From contig JBGQLV010000060.1 in NCBI GenBank assembly GCA_041500225.1, forward strand, positions 1-15,474: DNA of 15,474 bases. The letters are read 5' to 3'. This DNA is from 0-14-3-00-41-53 sp041500225. GTDB lineage: Bacteria; Nitrospirota; Thermodesulfovibrionia; Thermodesulfovibrionales; SM23-35. Both the position numbers and the translations under genes were made by a program. A model generated the notes under the pieces. The model was given only the letters and a program-made list of their open reading frames with translations, did not search any database and had not been told where the DNA came from. Positions 7,887 through 15,395 of the stretch are shown here, one piece after another; the first letter of the stretch is position 1; each line of letters starts with the position of its first letter.

Positions 7887-7921
7887 TTTGGGCTTGACTC
7901 TTAGCATATTCATTGCCCAAA
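7887..7921 (+). promoter_or_regulatory. Inverted repeat with -35-like box upstream of the ceramide operon
   Basis: TTTGGGC (7887-7893) and GCCCAAA (7915-7921) form a perfect 7-bp inverted repeat with a 21-base spacer holding TTGACT (7894-7899). The spacing to the A+T-rich AATATT (7921-7926) is longer than ideal. It could be an operator or promoter region of the following operon; motif evidence only. Confidence 0.25.
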
Positions 7922-7934
7922 ATATTGCTACCTT

Positions 7935-8897
7935 ATGAAGGCTCTGGTAACAGGAGCTACAGGCTTTATAGGAAGCCACCTATGTGAGGAACTCATCAAG
8001 AAAGGTTACGAGGTTACCTGTCTGATAAGAAATACCTCTAATCTTAAATGGATTGAAAACCTTGATATAAAACTCATTTCAGGTGACTGCACAAATATGG
8101 AATCCCTTCTCGATGCGGTTGGTGATTTCGATTATATTTTTCATCTCGCGGGACTTACAAAGTCTCACTCAGAAGATAATTTCTTCTGTATTAATACAAA
8201 GGGCAGTGAAAACCTACTAAAGGCTGTTGCTGAAAAAAATTCAAAGCTGAAAAGATTTGTATACCTGAGCAGCCTTGCGGCAGCAGGTCCGAGCTTAAAT
8301 GGAACTCCTCTGAAAGAGGATTATAGTCCCTCGCCTGTCTCAAGCTATGGCAGAAGCAAACTTGAAGGTGAGAAAGCAGTTTTGAAATATAAAGACTTAA
8401 TACCTTTTACCATACTCAGGCCACCTGCTGTATATGGACCAAGGGATAAAGATCTACTTGTATTTTTCAAGATGCTAAAAAAAGGTATTTTCCTTGACTG
8501 GGGAAAATGTTATTATTCATTGCTTTATGTTGATGACCTGATTCAGGGTATAATACTTTCTGCAGAAAGCAGGGAGGCTGAGGATAAGATATATTTTTTA
8601 TCGGACAACAAACTTTATACAAATGAGGAGATAGCTAATGAAATATCCTCTGCACTTAACACAAAGGTAATGCGCCTCAGGTTACCGAGATTTATTATGC
8701 CAATTTGTTCATTTATATGGTCAAGAACAAACAAACATGGGATAATCAACAGGGATAAGATGAGAGAGCTTGCTTATTCGCATTGGCTATGTGATGCAAA
8801 AAAAGCAAATAAAGAAATCGGCTTTATACCAAAGGTTGGAATAAAGGAAGGGATAAAATGGACAGCAGATTGGTACAGGATTCACAGATGGCTGTAA
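7935..8897 (+). CDS. cerR: Extended SDR, probable ceramide reductase CerR
   Basis: A 320-residue NAD(P)-dependent epimerase/dehydratase-fold enzyme. The nucleotide site is TGATGFIGSH (6-15). The catalytic set is S112/S113 (YLSSLAAAG) and Y138-K142 (SYGRSKLEGE), followed by ILRPPAVYGPRD (160-171). Taken alone it could act on nucleotide sugars or other ketones. The reading frame overlaps that of a serine palmitoyltransferase, followed by an N-acyltransferase. This fits the ketoreductase that reduces the 3-keto group of the sphingoid base or ceramide, known as CerR in Caulobacter. That role is an inference from neighbours. ATG 7935 lacks a clear Shine-Dalgarno sequence, so a leaderless or weak start is possible. 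The C-terminus ends in KWTADWYRIHRWL, overlapping the next gene. Confidence 0.7.
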   Translation: MKALVTGATGFIGSHLCEELIKKGYEVTCLIRNTSNLKWIENLDIKLISGDCTNMESLLDAVGDFDYIFHLAGLTKSHSEDNFFCINTKGSENLLKAVAEKNSKLKRFVYLSSLAAAGPSLNGTPLKEDYSPSPVSSYGRSKLEGEKAVLKYKDLIPFTILRPPAVYGPRDKDLLVFFKMLKKGIFLDWGKCYYSLLYVDDLIQGIILSAESREAEDKIYFLSDNKLYTNEEIANEISSALNTKVMRLRLPRFIMPICSFIWSRTNKHGIINRDKMRELAYSHWLCDAKKANKEIGFIPKVGIKEGIKWTADWYRIHRWL

Positions 8898-10087
8898 AAA
8901 AATCAACAGACATATTTGATAAGTGTTTCAGGTTTGATAAGGCTAAAACGCTTATATCTCATGGGTTATATCCTTATTTCAGGGTTATCGAAAGTGCCCA
9001 GGATCCTGAGATTATAATGAACGGCCGGAAGATGATCATGGTAGGCTCAAACAACTATCTTGGCCTGACAAACCACCCAAAGGTCAAGGAAGCTGCAATA
9101 GAGGCTATAAAAAAATATGGTACCGGCTGTGCGGGATCAAGATTCTTGAATGGTACTCTCGACATTCATGTCAAACTTGAGGAAAAACTCGCCGGTTTTA
9201 TAAGGAAAGAGTCCGCACTTATCTTCTCAACAGGCTTTCAGGTAAATTTAGGGGTGATCTCAGCCCTTGTCGGCAAGGATGATATTGTAATAATCGATAA
9301 GATGGATCATGCAAGCATTATAGACGGTTGCAGATTATCTTTTGGAGAGGTAAAAAAGTTCAAACATAATGATATGGCCGACCTCGAACGGTTACTCACA
9401 GAATACGAAGACAAAGACAAACTAATAGTTGTTGACGGCGTATTCAGTATGGAGGGAGATATAGCAAACCTTCCTGAAATTGTTGCGCTCGCAAAAAAAT
9501 ATGGTGCAAGGATAATGGTTGATGATGCGCACGGCATAGGTGTCCTCGGAAAGACAGGCAGGGGCACAGCAGAGCACTTCGGTCTTGAAGATGAGGTTGA
9601 TCTCATAATGGGTACATATAGTAAATCCCTTGCCTCTATTGGAGGCTTCATCTCAGGGTCAGCAGATGTAATCCATTACATAAAACACTGTGCAAGGTCT
9701 TTAATCTTCAGCGCAAGTCCGCCACCGGCATCTGTTGCCTCTGTTAGTGCTGCTTTAGAGATCATCGAAAACGAACCCGAGCGAAGAGAGATGTTATGGA
9801 AAAATACCAGGAAGATGTTTAAAGGCTTAAAAGATCTCGGATTTGAGGTGGGATCCAGTCAGACACCAATAATACCTATTGTAGTCGGTGAAGATGAGAA
9901 AGCTTTTATTATGGCAATGATGCTTCAGGAAGAAGGTGTATTCGCGAACGTAGCTGTAAGCCCTGCAGTGCCAAATGGCAGAGCACTTATAAGGACGAGT
10001 TACATGGCTACCCATACAGATGAGCATCTTGACATTGTACTTAAGGCATTTGAGAAGGTCGGAAGGAAGCTAGGCATTATAGAATGA
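8858..10087 (+). CDS. spt: Serine palmitoyltransferase (alpha-oxoamine synthase family)
   Basis: A 409-residue PLP enzyme that condenses serine with an acyl thioester to 3-ketosphinganine, the first step of sphingolipid synthesis. PLP features are D150-H151 (MDHASIIDG), D222 and H225 (VDDAHGIGVLG), and Schiff-base lysine K256 (GTYSKSLASIGGF). R379 (LIRTSYMATHT) is the carboxylate-binding candidate. HGLYPYFRVIES (35-46), GTGCAGSRFLNGTLD (88-102) and VFSMEGDIANLPEIV (195-209) match Bacteroides-type serine palmitoyltransferase much better than glycine C-acetyltransferase or BioF, as I remember those sequences. ATG 8858 has AAGGAAGGG upstream but overlaps the SDR gene by 40 bases. ATG 8888 (residue 11), with AGGA seven bases upstream, gives a 10-base overlap and may be the true start. 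Confidence 0.87.
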   Translation: MDSRLVQDSQMAVKKSTDIFDKCFRFDKAKTLISHGLYPYFRVIESAQDPEIIMNGRKMIMVGSNNYLGLTNHPKVKEAAIEAIKKYGTGCAGSRFLNGTLDIHVKLEEKLAGFIRKESALIFSTGFQVNLGVISALVGKDDIVIIDKMDHASIIDGCRLSFGEVKKFKHNDMADLERLLTEYEDKDKLIVVDGVFSMEGDIANLPEIVALAKKYGARIMVDDAHGIGVLGKTGRGTAEHFGLEDEVDLIMGTYSKSLASIGGFISGSADVIHYIKHCARSLIFSASPPPASVASVSAALEIIENEPERREMLWKNTRKMFKGLKDLGFEVGSSQTPIIPIVVGEDEKAFIMAMMLQEEGVFANVAVSPAVPNGRALIRTSYMATHTDEHLDIVLKAFEKVGRKLGIIE

Positions 10088-11190
10088 TAGAAGTCATTGA
10101 GGTTAAATCTAAAAAGGACCTCAATGAGTTCATAAACTTACCTTTCAGCCTCTATGCAAAAGATCCTTTCTATGTCCCTCCTCTGGTTAAAGAATTGCAT
10201 AAACAATTTTCTGATAAAAATCCTTTTTTTCTTCACGCAGCAGTAAGGTATTTTCTTGCTGAAAACGATGGTAAGATTCAAGGAAGGATAGTCTCTATTA
10301 TTAATCAGAGACATGTCGATATTCATCATGAAAAGGCAGGATTTTTTGGTTTCTACGAATCTTCAAATGATCAGGAAGTAGCAAAAGCACTCCTTAATAA
10401 GGTTTCTGATATACTCAGAAGTGAAGGGATGGAAATAATACGTGGCCCAATGAACTTCTCTACAAATGAGGAATGTGGTTTTCTTATAGAAGGTTTTGAC
10501 AGCAGTCCCATGCTCATGACGCCTTATAATCCTCCCTATTATAATGACCTTATGGAAAGATATGGTATGAAGAAAGCAAAAGACCTTTATGCCTATATTA
10601 TCGATTCACCTGAAGAGCTTCCAAAGAAAATCAACAGAGTTGCTGATATAGCATCAAAAAGCGGGATTCGTGTAAGACCCCTGGACAAAAAGAATTTCAA
10701 GAGTGACATGCACATATTTAAGAAAGTATATAATTCTGCGTGGGCAAAAAATTGGGGTTTTATCCCACTGACTGATGAGGAATTGGTTTATCTCGGGAAC
10801 AATCTTAACCCTGTTGTAGTACCTGAGATGACAGTAATTGCAGAGAAAGACAACGAGCCTGTCGGCTTCATGGGGTTACTTCCGGATTTTAACTTTGTCC
10901 TTAAGCATATGAAAGGGAAAACAAATCCGCTAAGCATTATAAAAGCACTCTATTATTCAAAAAAAATAAAAGACCTGAGGCTGCTGCTTCTCGGTATCAA
11001 GCCGGAATACAGGAACAGAGGAGTTGACGCCCTACTCTTCAGGGAAGGTTTTAAAGGAGTCAAAAAAGGCGGCTATAAAAGAGTTGAATTTTCATGGATC
11101 CTCGAGGACAATATCCCAGTCCAGAGGATTGTTGAAATGATAGGCGGGAAACTGTATAAAAAATACAGAATTTATGAAAAAAGATTATGA
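10084..11190 (+). CDS. bcerS: GNAT-fold N-acyltransferase, probable bacterial ceramide synthase bCerS
   Basis: A 368-residue acyltransferase with two GNAT-like halves. The N-terminal half shows DPFYVPPL (27-34), FFLHAAVRYFLAE (48-60), GRIVSIINQRH (67-77), GFFGFYES (86-93) and the RGPMNFSTNEECGFLIEGFD region (120-139). The C-terminal half has PVGFMGLLPDFN (259-270), a motif-A-like GIKPEYRNRGVDALLF (304-319) and SWILEDN (337-343). It is conserved as a large family annotated N-acetyltransferase. The ATGA overlap (10084-10087) couples it to spt, and this fits the enzyme known to N-acylate 3-ketosphinganine in bacteria. The specific function is an inference from context; the GNAT fold is seen in the sequence. 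It is the last gene of the operon and converges on the diguanylate cyclase with 14 bases between. Confidence 0.72.
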   Translation: MIEVIEVKSKKDLNEFINLPFSLYAKDPFYVPPLVKELHKQFSDKNPFFLHAAVRYFLAENDGKIQGRIVSIINQRHVDIHHEKAGFFGFYESSNDQEVAKALLNKVSDILRSEGMEIIRGPMNFSTNEECGFLIEGFDSSPMLMTPYNPPYYNDLMERYGMKKAKDLYAYIIDSPEELPKKINRVADIASKSGIRVRPLDKKNFKSDMHIFKKVYNSAWAKNWGFIPLTDEELVYLGNNLNPVVVPEMTVIAEKDNEPVGFMGLLPDFNFVLKHMKGKTNPLSIIKALYYSKKIKDLRLLLLGIKPEYRNRGVDALLFREGFKGVKKGGYKRVEFSWILEDNIPVQRIVEMIGGKLYKKYRIYEKRL

Positions 11191-11204
11191 CGAATGCGTT
11201 TGTT

Positions 11205-12602
11205 TTAGTTCCCTATAATATAAACCCTGTTTCTGCCTTTGCCTTTTGCCATATATAAAGCGTTATCAGCTCTTTTTATTAAATCATTGATGTTTTCTTT
11301 GTCTGAATTAAATTCAGCTACTCCAAGGCTTACAGTAGTTTTTATTGGTTCTTTACCTTCTCTTTGCAACTTAAAGTCTTCTACCGTCAAACGAATTCTT
11401 TCTGCAATTTCTTTAGCCCCCTTCATTGACGTCTCAGGCAATATCACCAGGAATTCATCTCCCCCGTACCTGCCGACTATATCAATGCTGCGAAGTGATT
11501 CTTTAAATAGATTTGAAATAATCTGTAAGATTCTGTCTCCGGTATCATGGCCATTGGTGTCATTAATTTCTTTGAAATAATCTATATCACAAATTAAAAT
11601 GGCTAAATTTGTTTTGTATCTCTGAGCCCTGCGGATTTCGTCCTCCAATTTTTCAATCAGAGCCCTTCTATTTAATAAGCCTGTCAGGTCGTCTGTACGG
11701 GACAGGTATTGTAGTTTATCAACCAGGATATCCCTTTCTGCCTCTGCTCTCTTACGTTTGGTAATATCTCTGGTATACTCAATGACACTTACTACATTTC
11801 CATTATCGTCAAAGACCGGATGTGTAAAAATCTCTATCCATACATGCGAACCGCCACTGAAGCTCACCAGCTTCTCCTTTGTATGAGGTCTTGTCGATTC
11901 AAAAGTTTCCTTCACCGAACATTCTTCACAAACATCATTCCTGTTCTGTAACACTTCGTAGCATTGTCTGCCGATTAATTGTTCAACTGTCTTTCCCCGC
12001 ATTCGTGCGTACGAATCATTAGCTCTTATAATCCGAAAGTCGCGATCTATAATGTTGAAGGGATCATTAATGCTGTCGAATATCGTGTCAAGATAATTTC
12101 CGGACCTGCACAGTGCAATCTCAGCCTTCTTGCGCTCTGAAATATCAATAGCAATCTCCATACGCACAAAATGACCATCAGGCCAAAGAATAGCCTTATC
12201 AATGCACTGATACCAAAGCCTCGTCTTAGTATCTTGAAAGTCCCATACCACAGGCGGCCCAGGCCTGCCTTCAACGATAAGACGGTCATTCGTACAGAAA
12301 GAGCACGGCCTGTCCTGTCCCTCCTGAAAAACTTTATAGCATCTCTTTCCGACCAGATTCTTCCCGTAATGTTTTTCTGTATATTTATTAACACGCAATA
12401 TTTTGTATGTCTGCATATCAGCAACATAAACCGCTCCTTCAAAACCGTCCATTATCGCAAATAACTCATCAATTTGTCGCTGGAGCTGATGTAATGCATT
12501 TGCACCCTTTTTTCGTCTGGAAGGGTTCAACGTAGATGGGGCGGTGCCTCTCCCCTTTTTTGCCACCAACTGTCCTGATTCTGTTTGTTTACTTGTCCTC
12601 AT
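11205..12602 (-). CDS. PAS-PAS-GGDEF diguanylate cyclase with cysteine-rich PAS domains
   Basis: A 465-residue soluble sensor predicted to make c-di-GMP. Residues 1-40 are basic linker, PAS 1 is about 45-158 (ending IAIDISERKKAE), PAS 2 about 168-288 (ending YTRDITKRKRAE), and GGDEF about 300-462. The active site is RYGGDEF (378-384), with DLTGLLNRRA (305-314) and DIDYFKEINDTNGHDTGD (339-356) upstream. An inhibitory I-site RxxD (R371-D374) lies five residues before GGDEF, so product feedback is likely. Each PAS carries a cysteine triad: C88/C100/C103 and C214/C225/C228. No membrane segment is seen, so the signal is probably cytoplasmic. No EAL domain is present. ATG 12602 lacks a strong ribosome-binding site. 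Confidence 0.92.
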   Translation of the reverse strand: MRTSKQTESGQLVAKKGRGTAPSTLNPSRRKKGANALHQLQRQIDELFAIMDGFEGAVYVADMQTYKILRVNKYTEKHYGKNLVGKRCYKVFQEGQDRPCSFCTNDRLIVEGRPGPPVVWDFQDTKTRLWYQCIDKAILWPDGHFVRMEIAIDISERKKAEIALCRSGNYLDTIFDSINDPFNIIDRDFRIIRANDSYARMRGKTVEQLIGRQCYEVLQNRNDVCEECSVKETFESTRPHTKEKLVSFSGGSHVWIEIFTHPVFDDNGNVVSVIEYTRDITKRKRAEAERDILVDKLQYLSRTDDLTGLLNRRALIEKLEDEIRRAQRYKTNLAILICDIDYFKEINDTNGHDTGDRILQIISNLFKESLRSIDIVGRYGGDEFLVILPETSMKGAKEIAERIRLTVEDFKLQREGKEPIKTTVSLGVAEFNSDKENINDLIKRADNALYMAKGKGRNRVYIIGN

Positions 12603-12619
12603 AACTGACTGTATTTTAA

Positions 12620-12625
12620 ATTATA
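12620..12625 (-). promoter_or_regulatory. Possible -10 box of the diguanylate cyclase gene
   Basis: A perfect TATAAT reads on the minus strand 18 bases before the ATG. There is no recognisable -35 box at normal spacing, and it sits in A+T-rich sequence where such matches arise by chance. Confidence 0.25.
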
Positions 12626-12714
12626 ACCAAAACCTTCTCAAGAGAAATTTGTGATTTTGAAAGTGAAGTATGATATTAGATGTTAATTAGAGTTTGTCCA
12701 TAAACTCAGGTTTT

Positions 12715-12771
12715 CGTCATTCCCGGGCTTGTCCGCCTCAGGCGGGCGAGCCCGGGGAATCCGGAACCGGA
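12715..12771. repeat. REP-like nested palindrome
   Basis: CGTCATTCCCGGGCT starts a foldback. ATTCCCGGGCT (12719-12729) pairs with AGCCCGGGGAAT (12749-12760) with one bulged base. The interior holds a second perfect hairpin, CCGCC-TCA-GGCGG (12733-12745). The CGTCATTCCCG...GGAATCC frame is the usual outline of dispersed REP-type repeats in many bacteria. It is G+C-rich in A+T-rich surroundings. No T-run follows on either strand, so it is not a standard intrinsic terminator, though it may protect the 3' end of the cytochrome mRNA. Confidence 0.6.
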
Positions 12772-12821
12772 CTTATAATAAAAAGCACCTAAATATTCTA
12801 TCCTCAAAGGCCTTGCTATAG

Positions 12822-13967
12822 TTATGGGGCAGCCTTCTGTGTATGGCAGGTAAAGCAACCTCCTGATCCACCACCGGCAACTATTATACTCCTACGATCC
12901 CACCTTAGAATATCTGGATAATTAGTACCATGGGCTGCGTGACAGGAGAGGCACATGACAACATCGGTACCTGGCTGAACTATATTGCTTATAGAATCAG
13001 GAACTGTTGTCCTGGCAACAGGTGCCTCCACACTGTAAGTTGTATACGCTGAATATTCACCACTGTTGGGTAATATCACATCAGTCGGATGCCTCTTAAA
13101 TGGTGAGGAAATGCCGCCCATCTCACTCCGGTCATGAAATCTTCCATGACACGTACCACAGAAAACACTTATCGAACCATTAGGAGAATATGTGAAACTA
13201 GTACCACCATGACAGCTCGTATCACTACAACCCAGTTCCAGCGGGGAAGATGCCCCAAAATACTCGTTATGATTATTGGCATTATAATTCTGATACTTAT
13301 ATGTCCCTGTACTTTCAAGACCCTTCACACCCACAAGAAATCTATAGGAGTTATAGGCATATGCGGTGGCAGGGTCAACATCACACTTCCCATCTACATT
13401 ACTGTGGTGAGCACCTTTTAGCATGGGTATCCCCCTTGTTTGATGCGTATCATCGTAGCGCTTACCATGGCAACCCATGTATCCGGCACATGTGAGATTT
13501 GTATCGGTGATGACTATATCATGGCCGGCCACAGATATAACACCCGGGGCAGTGTTTAGAACATCATCACTATTGCCAAGGTCTTTTACATTATGCCCTT
13601 TTCCATCAGATGCACCGCTGCCTTTGGCACCAGTAATATAGGCAAAATTCCCGCCTGCTAAATCACCCGAAGGATCTGTATGGTAAACCTGGGGGATTTC
13701 ACTACCACCTATCGTGACGATTTTATTAGATGTACCCATGCCATGACATCCCAGACAATCACCGCGAACCAGAGAACTAAATGGACCTGTACCCTTCCAT
13801 GGCTGGCCAGTCGCTCCATATGTGGCCATAGTCGCATTATTCTGGCTGTTGTGCATGGTATGGCAATTGGCACAACTACCGGTTATCTTGGCTTCTCCAG
13901 AAGTAAATACTAAAACTATAGATAACAGGACAAGTGCTAATAATATATAATATTTTTTATATTTCAT
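12822..13967 (-). CDS. Secreted seven-haem cytochrome c with non-standard haem sites
   Basis: A 381-residue exported multiheme cytochrome. The signal peptide is residues 1-26 (KYKK, hydrophobic 7-22, cleavage near GEA/K). Five standard CXXCH sites are seen: 32-36 (CANCH), 71-75 (CLGCH), 270-274 (CGTCH), 339-343 (CLSCH) and 371-375 (CFTCH). Two probable sites have wider spacing: CX5CH at 160-167 and CX4CH at 247-253. Extra histidines (H126, H149, H175, H187, H188, H278, H293, H346) could be distal ligands. This resembles the loosely related doubled-CXXCH cytochromes of metal-reducing and Nitrospirota-type bacteria. Its partner and location are unknown; no lipobox or membrane anchor is seen. 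It follows the next cytochrome with 112 bases between, so the two may share a transcript. Confidence 0.85.
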   Translation of the reverse strand: MKYKKYYILLALVLLSIVLVFTSGEAKITGSCANCHTMHNSQNNATMATYGATGQPWKGTGPFSSLVRGDCLGCHGMGTSNKIVTIGGSEIPQVYHTDPSGDLAGGNFAYITGAKGSGASDGKGHNVKDLGNSDDVLNTAPGVISVAGHDIVITDTNLTCAGYMGCHGKRYDDTHQTRGIPMLKGAHHSNVDGKCDVDPATAYAYNSYRFLVGVKGLESTGTYKYQNYNANNHNEYFGASSPLELGCSDTSCHGGTSFTYSPNGSISVFCGTCHGRFHDRSEMGGISSPFKRHPTDVILPNSGEYSAYTTYSVEAPVARTTVPDSISNIVQPGTDVVMCLSCHAAHGTNYPDILRWDRRSIIVAGGGSGGCFTCHTQKAAP

Positions 13968-14079
13968 CGATCTTATAAATATTCATCTAAAATAAAAAAG
14001 ATTGTACTATTTTTCCCTTGACAACCTTTTTCACAGGTGACCCTATTTAAATCTTTCTGTTTTAAACCTGTTTCCCAGA

Positions 14080-15372
14080 TTAAAAAGTGTGCTGATTCCC
14101 ACCCATACCACAGTTTTGTATAGAATTATGCACATGACATGTGGGACAACCCCCGTTAGAAGTGTGCATGTTTTGGTGGCATTTACCGCAAATCGCTATC
14201 CAGTCATCATCCCCGTCACAGGTTGGGGCATCAGCAGCAACAGCCTGTCCATTTATGAATCTCCTGATTAAATAATGCCTATTCCTACCGCCATGGGGCT
14301 CATGGCAGTCTGTGCAGGAAAGGACATAGTTATTAACTGCATTATCATAAGGAGCGCTGCGACTCCCCTGTTCCCACATACCACTGCAGGCAACATCATT
14401 AGATGGTCTTCCGCCGTGTTTATCCCCGTTGGTAGTCCAGTCTATAGCTTTCCGGCCCTTAACTGAAATCTGGTGGCAGTCGAGGCAAAAGGTCGCGTAA
14501 TCGGGTAAATCGGAACCATTAAAAGGAGAACTACTACCTGAGGGTTCAAACATTGATCCAGAGGTGTTTCCATAATATGGGGACTGATACTGGCCGCCCT
14601 GGGTTTGAGCATAACAAATCATCCTTTCATTCTTTCCCGAGGGACAACCACTCTGATAATCATCACCCCACAGGTTAAGCGGATTGGTTGTATGTTCGGC
14701 AGGACGTGATATCGGAGACTTACCGGGGTTATAGGGTGGATTGTATTGTTTATTCCCGATCCTTCTTGCAAAATGAGGATTATGGCACGCTGAACATGGA
14801 TCAGGATCAGCAGGAAAGCCCCAGCTATTCCAGTTATTTGCAATGAGATCGTGAATCTGATTAAGATCGTGTCTTGATCCACAAATTGTAGGACTTGGAA
14901 TTGAGTCGGTGTCACAAAAATGCTGGTATATTGATTCATAGACCTGGGGTTCACCTCCGAAGTTGACACTGTAAGGGTAATTGTTTAAAAGCTGCTCCGA
15001 ACCAATATTAATATGGCATTTATAGCAAAGCAGATCGCATGTAGGGTCGGTAGCTGCAGATTTATAATGAGGGTAAAACAGCACATAACCATAACCCACA
15101 TATGGGCTGGGTATTGATTGTAAATTGATGCTGCCATGCTGTGCATGACAGTGGGTACAGTTTCCCCTTGAATAACCAAAGTCAGCAATCTCCAGACGAT
15201 TTACCCCATAACTAACATTCCCATGAGCTGAACTGGTATATGAAGCGGGTGGAGGCGGTGGGGGTGGTGGCTGAGTATAAACATTGTCAATGGCGATTAA
15301 GAGGAAAAAGAGGATTAATGTGCCGATTAGGAATTTAAACCATTTGCCTGAAAAAAAAGAAATTCTTATAAT
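14080..15372 (-). CDS. Secreted seven-haem cytochrome c; start blurred by frameshift or non-AUG initiation
   Basis: The open frame runs from an in-frame stop at 15385-15387 to TAA at 14080-14082, about 430 codons if read from ATT 15372. The first standard start codon is GTG 15099, but the frame upstream clearly codes: a hydrophobic signal sequence (FLIGTLILFFLLIAI, residues 14-28), eight prolines (35-42), then CTHCH (72-76). The other CXXCH sites are CYKCH 116-120, CSACH 193-197, CLDCH 296-300, CTDCH 353-357, CGKCH 395-399 and CPTCH 409-413: seven haems. AAAGGAG (15380-15386) and ATG 15375-15377 lie just upstream in another frame that stops after three codons. One added base near 15372 would join that ATG to the signal peptide. 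It sits directly behind an FN3 gene, suggesting an operon. Confidence 0.82.
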   Translation of the reverse strand: MIRISFFSGKWFKFLIGTLILFFLLIAIDNVYTQPPPPPPPPASYTSSAHGNVSYGVNRLEIADFGYSRGNCTHCHAQHGSINLQSIPSPYVGYGYVLFYPHYKSAATDPTCDLLCYKCHINIGSEQLLNNYPYSVNFGGEPQVYESIYQHFCDTDSIPSPTICGSRHDLNQIHDLIANNWNSWGFPADPDPCSACHNPHFARRIGNKQYNPPYNPGKSPISRPAEHTTNPLNLWGDDYQSGCPSGKNERMICYAQTQGGQYQSPYYGNTSGSMFEPSGSSSPFNGSDLPDYATFCLDCHQISVKGRKAIDWTTNGDKHGGRPSNDVACSGMWEQGSRSAPYDNAVNNYVLSCTDCHEPHGGRNRHYLIRRFINGQAVAADAPTCDGDDDWIAICGKCHQNMHTSNGGCPTCHVHNSIQNCGMGGNQHTF

Positions 15373-15395
15373 TTCATAACTCCTTTAACCCATAT

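Noticed and set aside
8858..10087. Reading the PLP enzyme as glycine C-acetyltransferase (KBL) or BioF
   Set aside because: The GLYPYFR and GTGCAGSRFLNGTLD blocks and the SDR/GNAT neighbours fit serine palmitoyltransferase better; there are no threonine dehydrogenase or other biotin genes beside it, and the zinc dehydrogenase at 2659 is far away with unrelated genes between.
12047..12442. 131-codon minus-strand frame within the diguanylate cyclase
   Set aside because: Out-of-frame shadow of the PAS domains, which are clearly encoded in the other frame.
12719..12760. Intrinsic terminator for the minus-strand cytochrome
   Set aside because: The hairpin is strong, but no T-run follows it on the minus strand; the REP outline explains it better.
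14985..15188. 67-codon minus-strand frame upstream of the GTG of the second cytochrome
   Set aside because: The true coding frame through this region is the one with CTHCH and the signal peptide; this frame overlaps it and has no cytochrome features.
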